Source: Azospirillum brasilense (lineage in GTDB: Bacteria; Pseudomonadota; Alphaproteobacteria; Rickettsiales; UBA3002). From it: a stretch of 5,720 bases of DNA. A program made the position numbers and the translations under genes. The notes beneath the pieces were generated by a model that saw only the letters and a list, made by a program, of their open reading frames with translations, had not been told where the DNA came from and searched no databases. Within the stretch, counting starts at the first letter, position 1; each line of letters opens with the position of its first letter. Where the stretch lies: assembly GCA_003241645.1 (NCBI GenBank), contig QFOX01000091.1, positions 1-5,720 on the forward strand. The letters run 5' to 3'. Below, piece after piece: positions 1-5,720 of this stretch.

Positions 1-64
1 CACCCGCCCGCTGGCCAGCGCCAGCGGCAACGATCAGGGCGGCAATGCGCGGTTTTGGGTCCAT
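1..64 (-). CDS. ispD: IspD-type MEP cytidylyltransferase (possibly IspDF fusion), N-terminal fragment running off the left edge
   Basis: Read on the minus strand from an ATG at 64-62, the frame is open to the window edge and gives 21 codons, including IAALIVAAGAGQRAG. This matches the N-terminal nucleotide-binding signature of 2-C-methyl-D-erythritol 4-phosphate cytidylyltransferase (hydrophobic strand followed by AAGxGxR, with the Arg in the expected place). IspD couples MEP to CTP in the non-mevalonate isoprenoid pathway, in the cytosol. In Alphaproteobacteria it is commonly fused to IspF, and the ispDF gene often sits divergently beside dusB-ntrBC, which supports the call. Only the N-terminus is visible, so fusion to IspF and completeness cannot be judged. 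Other nucleotidyltransferases share a similar glycine-rich start, but position and context favour IspD. No clear ribosome binding site precedes the ATG. Confidence 0.8.
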   Translation of the reverse strand, partial: MDPKPRIAALIVAAGAGQRAG

Positions 65-167
65 GCACGTGCTTATGGCTCGGATATATCAGGCTTTCCA
101 GATAATCGGTTGGTTTTTCCACCGAAACCGTCAAATTTCTGTAACAATCATCTGCTAGCTTTGAAGG
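65..167. promoter_or_regulatory. Divergent intergenic region between ispD and the 130-residue membrane protein gene
   Basis: This 103-base gap is richer in A and T than its flanks and must carry the start signals for the leftward ispD gene and probably for the rightward small gene. On the minus strand TTGACG (134-129) resembles a -35 box, but no good -10 lies 16-18 bases downstream. On the plus strand GCTAGCTT (154-161) resembles an alphaproteobacterial -10 element and lies seven bases before the ATG at 168, again without a convincing -35. An 8-base perfect palindrome, GCACGTGC (65-72), abuts the ispD start codon. The promoter role is inferred from geometry, and no individual box is secure. 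Confidence 0.35.
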
Positions 168-560
168 ATGGACACAGCACCTGACAGTCTGCACGAAGAG
201 CTCCCTCCCGGCGGCACCACGAAATTCACCAGTATTTTCGGTGCCATCGGCAATTACGGGATGATCGCGGGCGCGGGCATGTTCGGCGTGCGCGCCATCA
301 ACGACAAAATGCATAACCGCCCGAATATCCTGAACGATAAGCTGGGGATGATCTCGGTGGGCGTAACGCTGGCTGGCGCGGTCATCGGCGCGCTGCACGG
401 CATCAAAGAAGCCCACGACATCCAGAATTACCGCGAGGCCGTGGCCAACAAGATCGACGGCATGAACAAGCGCATCTCCGCCGACCAGCAGAAAATCGAT
501 GCGCTCTACAACGCCGTGCATGCGCAAGCCGAAGGCCAGCAGGCCGCCTACGCCCGCTAA
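168..560 (+). CDS. Small predicted inner-membrane protein with two glycine-rich hydrophobic segments and a helical C-terminal tail; function unknown
   Basis: I do not recognise this 130-residue protein as a known family. It has a short polar N-terminus (1-19), a glycine-rich hydrophobic stretch (about 20-42) and a basic/polar loop (43-58). A second hydrophobic stretch follows (about 59-79) with a GxxxGxxxG run at residues 70-78. The tail (about 80-126) is charged and glutamine/alanine-rich, and looks helical or coiled-coil. This suggests a membrane hairpin with both ends on the same side and close helix packing through glycines. The ATG at 168 is the first possible start, since the frame has a TGA at 162-164. 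GAAGG lies directly against the ATG, too close for a standard ribosome binding site, so the mRNA may be leaderless or the true start may be further in. G/C-rich third positions match the neighbours, supporting a real gene. It lies 64 bases before dusB in the same direction. Confidence 0.72.
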   Translation: MDTAPDSLHEELPPGGTTKFTSIFGAIGNYGMIAGAGMFGVRAINDKMHNRPNILNDKLGMISVGVTLAGAVIGALHGIKEAHDIQNYREAVANKIDGMNKRISADQQKIDALYNAVHAQAEGQQAAYAR

Positions 561-588
561 TACGCGCACGATTTCCCCCATTCTTCCG

Positions 589-617
589 TTGCAGTTATCC
601 CCCGTTGGCCCTATGTA
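589..617 (+). promoter_or_regulatory. Weak candidate sigma-70-type promoter for dusB-ntrBCY
   Basis: TTGCAG (589-594) and TATGTA (612-617) are separated by exactly 17 bases, and each matches the sigma-70 consensus at three of six positions. Transcription from this pair would begin at about 624, essentially at the dusB ATG, which would fit the lack of a ribosome binding site there. The match is weak and could be chance. The operon may instead be read from upstream of the small membrane protein gene. Confidence 0.22.
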
Positions 618-624
618 GCGCGCC

Positions 625-1674
625 ATGAGCAGCACTGCGCCACATGCACTGAACCCGATCAACATCGGCCCCATCACGCTGGATGGGAACGCCATCCTCG
701 CGCCCATGACGGGTGTGAGCGACCTGCCGTTCCGCGTGCTGGTGAAAAGCTTCGGTGCGTCGCTGGTCGTGTCGGAAATGATCGCCAGCAAGGCCGTGGT
801 GCTGGAAACCAAGAACGCCGAACGCATGACGCGCTTCGTGCCCAGCGAGCGCCCCTTCTCGGTGCAGCTGGCGGGCTGCGACCCCGAGATCATGGCCGAG
901 GCAGCCAAGCTGAACGAGGACCGCGGCGCGGATATCATCGACATCAATTTCGGCTGCCCGGTGAAGAAGGTGGTCAACGGCATGGCAGGCAGCGCGCTGA
1001 TGCGCGAAGAAGGCCTTGCCGAGCGCATTCTGGAAGCCACGGCAAAGGCCGTTAAAATCCCGGTGACGCTGAAAATGCGCATGGGCTGGGACCATTCCAG
1101 CCTGAACGCGGCGAAACTCGCCAAAACGGCCGAGAATGTCGGCATCCGCATGATCACCATCCATGGGCGCACGCGCTGCCAGATGTACAAAGGCTCGGCC
1201 GACTGGGCGTTCATCCGTTCCGTGAAAGAGGCGGTCAACCTGCCCGTCATCGCCAACGGCGACATCACCACCTACGAGGACATCGACAACGCGCTGAAGC
1301 AATCCGGCGCGGATGGGGTGATGATCGGCCGCGGGTCGTATGGCCGGCCATGGTTCATCGCGCAGGCGGTGCATTACCTGAAGACCGGCGAGAAAAAGCC
1401 CGACCCCAGCATCGGCATGCAGCGCGACATCGTGCTCGGCCATTACGAGGATATGCTCTCGCTCTATGGCGAGGTGAACGGCGTGCGCGTGGCGCGCAAA
1501 CATATCGGCTGGTATGCTTCCGGCCTGCCGAACTCGGCGGAATACCGCCACGCGGTCAACCGCAGCAGCAACAGCGACGAGGTGAAAGCCATCATCCGCG
1601 ATTTCTACGATGCGACCGAGCAGCGCGGCGTCACCGCCCGCGCCCACGAGCGGGTGACCGAAGGTGAGTGCTAG
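625..1674 (+). CDS. dusB: tRNA-dihydrouridine synthase DusB (NifR3 family)
   Basis: This is an FMN-dependent enzyme that reduces uridine to dihydrouridine in the tRNA D-loop using NAD(P)H, in the cytosol. The 349 residues are a full-length Dus protein. The TIM-barrel start APMTGVSD (26-33) binds FMN. NFGCPVKK carries the catalytic Cys111, followed by NGMAGSALM. KMRMGWD (150-156), HGRTR (180-184), NGDI (211-214) and GVMIGRG (231-237) are the expected flavin and RNA-facing motifs. The C-terminal helical domain includes RKHIGWYASGLP (291-302). The ATG at 625 puts the usual Dus N-terminus in register, though no clear ribosome binding site is seen. In Alphaproteobacteria this gene was named nifR3 because it is the first gene of the ntr operon. 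The same layout holds here, with its end overlapping the ntrB start by 11 bases. No frameshift or missing catalytic residue is seen. Confidence 0.96.
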   Translation: MSSTAPHALNPINIGPITLDGNAILAPMTGVSDLPFRVLVKSFGASLVVSEMIASKAVVLETKNAERMTRFVPSERPFSVQLAGCDPEIMAEAAKLNEDRGADIIDINFGCPVKKVVNGMAGSALMREEGLAERILEATAKAVKIPVTLKMRMGWDHSSLNAAKLAKTAENVGIRMITIHGRTRCQMYKGSADWAFIRSVKEAVNLPVIANGDITTYEDIDNALKQSGADGVMIGRGSYGRPWFIAQAVHYLKTGEKKPDPSIGMQRDIVLGHYEDMLSLYGEVNGVRVARKHIGWYASGLPNSAEYRHAVNRSSNSDEVKAIIRDFYDATEQRGVTARAHERVTEGEC

Positions 1675-2677
1675 GCCAACCGACAAGCACGACCTGCTGG
1701 AACTGCTGCCGTTTGCCGCGCTCAGCGTGAACGAAAAACACCAGATCACCCACGCGAACACGGCGGCCCAACCGGTTGCCGCGCGGCTGAAATCCACTCT
1801 GCCGGAAGCCGTGCGCGAAGCCATTGGCCGAGCCATTGCCCATGAGCGCGCCACGAAATTCACCGGCGAGCAGATCGCTCCCGCCTTCGGCCCGGCGCGG
1901 CAGGTCTGGATCTCGCCATGGGGCACCGAGGCGCTCGTCATTATCGACAGTACGGACGGCACCGCGCAGGATTATACCACCTTATCTTCCACCATGGCGG
2001 CGATGCTGGCGCATGAAATTCGCAACCCGCTGCTCTCCATTAAAGGCGCGGCGCAACTGCTTGCGGGCAGCGTGACGGCAGAGGACGCACCGCTTGCCGC
2101 ACTCATCGTCAACGAAGTCGCGCGCATCGACCAGCTCATTACCACGCTGGACCCGCTATCGCCGGGCGCGCCCAACGCGCAGGAAGCGCTGAACGTGCAC
2201 GAACTGCTCGGCCACGCACAACTGGCGGTGAAGGCCGCGCACCCACGCCCCGTGCAGTTCGAGATCGCCTACGACCCCTCGCTGCCGGAGATCATGGGCA
2301 ACCGCGATGCGCTGGTGCAGGCGCTGGTGAACCTGCTGAAGAACGCCGCCGAGGCGACGGAACTGGTGGCCATGCCAAAGATCACCCTCAGCACGCGCTA
2401 CGTGCTGGGCGAAACGCGCCGCAACGCCGCCGGGGCGCGCCTGCCCATCGCCATTGGCATCAGCGACAATGGCCGGGGCGTGCCGCCCGCGTTCGTGCCC
2501 AACCTGTTCGCCCCCTTCGCCACCACCAAAACCCATGGGCGCGGGCTGGGGCTGGCCATTACCGCACGCATCGCCGAGGAACATGGCGGGCTGGTGGTGC
2601 ATGACGTGCCGGAAGCCGGGGGCGCGCGCTTCACTCTTTATTTGCCAATGGCGCCCCGGAATGCTACGCCTGCCTAA
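1664..2677 (+). CDS. ntrB: Nitrogen regulation sensor histidine kinase/phosphatase NtrB (GlnL)
   Basis: This soluble two-component kinase phosphorylates NtrC when nitrogen is limiting and, in the family, dephosphorylates it when bound by PII (GlnB). The 337 residues have no membrane segment. A short, weakly conserved PAS region occupies about 8-95. The HisKA H-box is MLAHEIRNPLLSIKGAAQLL (114-133), with phospho-acceptor His117. The ATPase shows an N-box with NLLKNAAEAT (Asn227), a G1 box SDNGRG (267-272), LFAPFATTK (281-289) and a G2 box GRGLGL (292-297). The layout fits NtrB rather than NtrY, which is membrane-bound. The GTG at 1664 is chosen because an in-frame TGA at 1655-1657 blocks anything earlier and a later start would cut into PAS. 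Overlap with the dusB stop suggests coupled translation, with GGTGA (1653-1657) as a plausible ribosome binding site. The protein is slightly short for the family, because of the reduced PAS region. Confidence 0.95.
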   Translation: MSARPTDKHDLLELLPFAALSVNEKHQITHANTAAQPVAARLKSTLPEAVREAIGRAIAHERATKFTGEQIAPAFGPARQVWISPWGTEALVIIDSTDGTAQDYTTLSSTMAAMLAHEIRNPLLSIKGAAQLLAGSVTAEDAPLAALIVNEVARIDQLITTLDPLSPGAPNAQEALNVHELLGHAQLAVKAAHPRPVQFEIAYDPSLPEIMGNRDALVQALVNLLKNAAEATELVAMPKITLSTRYVLGETRRNAAGARLPIAIGISDNGRGVPPAFVPNLFAPFATTKTHGRGLGLAITARIAEEHGGLVVHDVPEAGGARFTLYLPMAPRNATPA

Positions 2678-2687
2678 ATTTTAAGCA

Positions 2688-2704
2688 TGGGGTGCCAAAC
2701 CCCA
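2688..2704 (+). other. Small hairpin between ntrB and ntrC
   Basis: TGGGGT (2688-2693) and ACCCCA (2699-2704) are perfect inverted repeats separated by five bases, lying in the 51-base gap between the ntrB stop and the preferred ntrC start. The downstream sequence is A-rich, not T-rich, so it is not a plus-strand intrinsic terminator. It could affect mRNA stability or ntrC translation, or be chance. The upstream in-frame ATG at 2687 lies at its base, which makes that ATG a poor initiation site. Confidence 0.35.
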
Positions 2705-2728
2705 GCAAAAACAACCATAGGCAAGCCA

Positions 2729-4233
<1,505 letters not shown>

Positions 4234-4237
<4 letters not shown>

Positions 4238-5720
4238 CGCTTCTTGCCAGCGAATCACCCGAATCGGCCACCTACTCCACCGGCATGAAGCCGTGGGCAG
4301 GCAGCGTGATGGCGGTGTGCGCGGTGCTGCTCATCGCCATGCTGGCGGGGCTCATGGTCGAGATCAACAATCAGGCCGAAGCGGGCATGACGCCGCAGAA
4401 CAGCATCGTGCTGATGCTGGTCATCCTCGCCAGCATGCTGGTGCTGATGGCGCTGGTGGTGATCCGCCGCGCCACGAAGCTTTGGCAGCAGGCGCGCGAC
4501 GGGCTCATCGGCACGCGCCTGCAATCGCGCATCATCGTCATGTTCTGCGTCATGGCAATCCTGCCCACGCTCATCGTGTCCATCTTCTCGGCGGTGTTCT
4601 TCAATTTCGGCGTGCAGGCTTGGTTCGATACCCGCGTGAGCAACGCGCTGGAAGATTCGGTGAAGGTCGCGGCCGCCTATCTCGACGAACATAAATCCGC
4701 CATCCGCGCCGACGCAGTGGGCTTGGGCCAAAGCGTCCAACGCAACATCACCGTGGCCTATGGCAACCCGGCGGCCTTCCGCAATTACCTGACGCGCGAA
4801 TCCACCTCGCGCAACCTGTCGGAAGCCGTGGTGTTCGACCGCGACCGCGTGATCGCGCGCACCGCCCTTTCCTTCTCGCTCATCTTCGAGCGCCTGCCCG
4901 AAGTGGTGATGGACCGCGCTGATCAGGGCCATGCCGTTATTTTCGGCGAGGACGACGACAAGATCCAGGCCGTGGTGAAGATCAACAGCGTGCCCGAGCT
5001 GTACCTGATGGTGGGGCGCGTGGTGGACCCCACCGTAATGGAACACATGAACGCCGCGCGCACCACCGTGCTGCAATACCGCCAGCTGAAGAACGACATC
5101 ACCAGCATCCAGAAACAATTCTTCGCCGTGTTCGTGCTGGTGGCGCTGCTGATCCTGCTCGCCTCCATCTGGGCGGGCATGATGCTGGCCGTGCGCCTCA
5201 TCGGCCCCATCGCGCAGCTGATGATGGCGACCGAGCGCGTGCGCGCCGGTGACTATTCCATCAAGGTGCCGGAAGGCCGCGCCGACGATGAGATCGCCAA
5301 CCTCGCCCGCACCTTCAACCGCATGACCGGGCAGCTGGAAGCCCAGCGCCGCGACCTGATGGAAGTCAACCGCCAGCTCGACGAACGCCGCCGCTTCACC
5401 GAGGCCGTGCTTTCCGGCGTGTCGGCGGGCATCGTCGCCATCGATTCGGAGCACCGCATCACGCTCTATAACCGCACCGCGCGCGAGCTACTGTTCGTGC
5501 CCGAACATATCGACCTGTCCAAGACTTCGGGCGATTGGCGCGGCACGGTCGGCATCTCGGAACACCTGGGATCGGACACCTTCCTGCGCGTGAATGTGCC
5601 GGGCAGCGATATGCTGACGGTCCGGGCGAGTGGCGAGATCGACGTTAAGCACGGCGACAACGTCTATCTGACACCGCAGCCCGGAAAGATTCATCGCTTT
5701 GGGCCGGACGGAAAGACGCT
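4234..5720 (+). CDS. ntrY: NtrY sensor histidine kinase N-terminal part, joined in frame to a MalK/UgpC-like tail; open at the right edge
   Basis: NtrY is the inner-membrane kinase that pairs with NtrX in nitrogen and redox control. The open frame yields 495 complete codons with no stop before the window ends. Predicted membrane helices lie at about 24-42, 56-77, 100-127 and 297-320. An extracytoplasmic sensor domain (about 128-296) lies between the third and fourth. A HAMP domain follows (about 321-375, with RLIGPI and DDEIANLARTFNRM), then a PAS start (about 387-422, with GIVAID and ITLYNRTARELL). This is the normal NtrY order up to residue 422. From about Pro423 the sequence is no longer NtrY but resembles the C-terminus of a sugar ABC-transporter ATPase. 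The rest of PAS, HisKA and the ATPase domain are absent, whereas a usual NtrY is roughly 700-plus residues. As drawn, the product could not be a kinase. The start is fixed by the ATGA overlap with ntrC. NtrY identity is secure, and the 3' part is probably a chimera. Confidence 0.88.
5500..5720 (+). other. C-terminal TOBE/OB-fold segment of a MalK/UgpC-family sugar ABC-transporter ATPase, foreign to ntrY
   Basis: In the same frame as ntrY, about 74 residues read as the end of a MalK/UgpC/AglK-type ATPase. PEHIDL matches the family's nearly invariant (R)PEHI. Next come GTVGISEHLGSDTFLRV, LTVRASGE, KHGDNVYLTP and IHRFGPDGKTL, spaced as in the regulatory/TOBE domain of these importers' ATP subunits. 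In a real transporter gene the stop would be expected within a few codons of the window edge. None of the ATPase core (Walker A, signature, Walker B) is present, so this cannot work as a transporter subunit. The residue before PEH is Val, where the family normally has Arg, which places the join at about 5500 or inside the following few codons. Codon choice also shifts from here on. Substrate type (glycerol-3-phosphate, alpha-glucoside or other sugar) cannot be settled from the tail alone. Confidence 0.82.

Noticed and set aside
605..620. Sigma-54-like promoter (TTGGC ... TAGC) before dusB
   Set aside because: The GG and GC elements are nine bases apart, not the required ten, and the -12 element does not match TTGC.
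595..1962. Long minus-strand open frame (455 codons) opposite dusB and ntrB, and similar long antisense frames at 3191-4258 and 4255-5454
   Set aside because: They lie opposite genes with unmistakable conserved motifs, and their translations are rich in His, Arg, Ala and Gly with no recognisable domain. This is the usual shadow of G/C-ending codons in GC-rich DNA.
2688..2704. Intrinsic terminator between ntrB and ntrC
   Set aside because: The stem is only six base pairs and is followed by an A-rich, not T-rich, stretch on the plus strand.
2687..2728. Upstream ntrC start at the ATG at 2687 (14 extra residues)
   Set aside because: The extra residues do not resemble NtrC N-termini, the ATG sits in a hairpin, and the ATG at 2729 places the receiver domain correctly.

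Overview
The window is GC-rich with strong G/C preference at third codon positions. It carries the classic alphaproteobacterial nitrogen-regulation neighbourhood: a divergent ispD-type gene, then dusB (nifR3), ntrB, ntrC and ntrY on the plus strand. This order (ispDF next to nifR3-ntrB-ntrC-ntrY-ntrX) is well known in Alphaproteobacteria. I therefore assign the source to that class, without naming a lower rank.

Layout. Positions 1-64 (minus) hold the first 21 codons of a gene recognisable as ispD or an ispDF fusion, running off the left edge. Positions 65-167 are a divergent intergenic region. A 130-residue predicted membrane protein with two glycine-rich hydrophobic segments and a helical tail follows (168-560, no family recognised). 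Then come dusB (625-1674), ntrB (1664-2677, GTG start overlapping dusB by 11 bases), ntrC (best start 2729, end 4237) and ntrY (ATG at 4234, overlapping the ntrC stop as ATGA). The tight spacing implies one operon, with translational coupling at two of the three junctions.

How the genes work together. DusB makes dihydrouridine in tRNA and is a conserved passenger of this operon. NtrB is a soluble histidine kinase/phosphatase that sets phosphorylation of NtrC, a sigma-54 activator. NtrY is the membrane-bound kinase of the second pair (NtrY/NtrX), and its partner ntrX would normally follow.

The most notable point is at the right end. The ntrY reading frame is normal through four membrane segments, HAMP and the start of PAS (to about residue 422). 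At about position 5500 it changes in frame into the C-terminal TOBE/OB-fold region of a MalK/UgpC-type sugar ABC-transporter ATPase. Codon choice changes at the same place, with GGA, ACT, AGT, GTT and CGG appearing. No histidine kinase domain is present before the window ends. A chimeric join (assembly artefact at a contig end, or a real recombination through a short shared stretch) is much more likely than a functional new fusion. I see no CRISPR, tRNA, rRNA, insertion sequence or defence system, and apart from this join the region is ordinary conserved chromosome.
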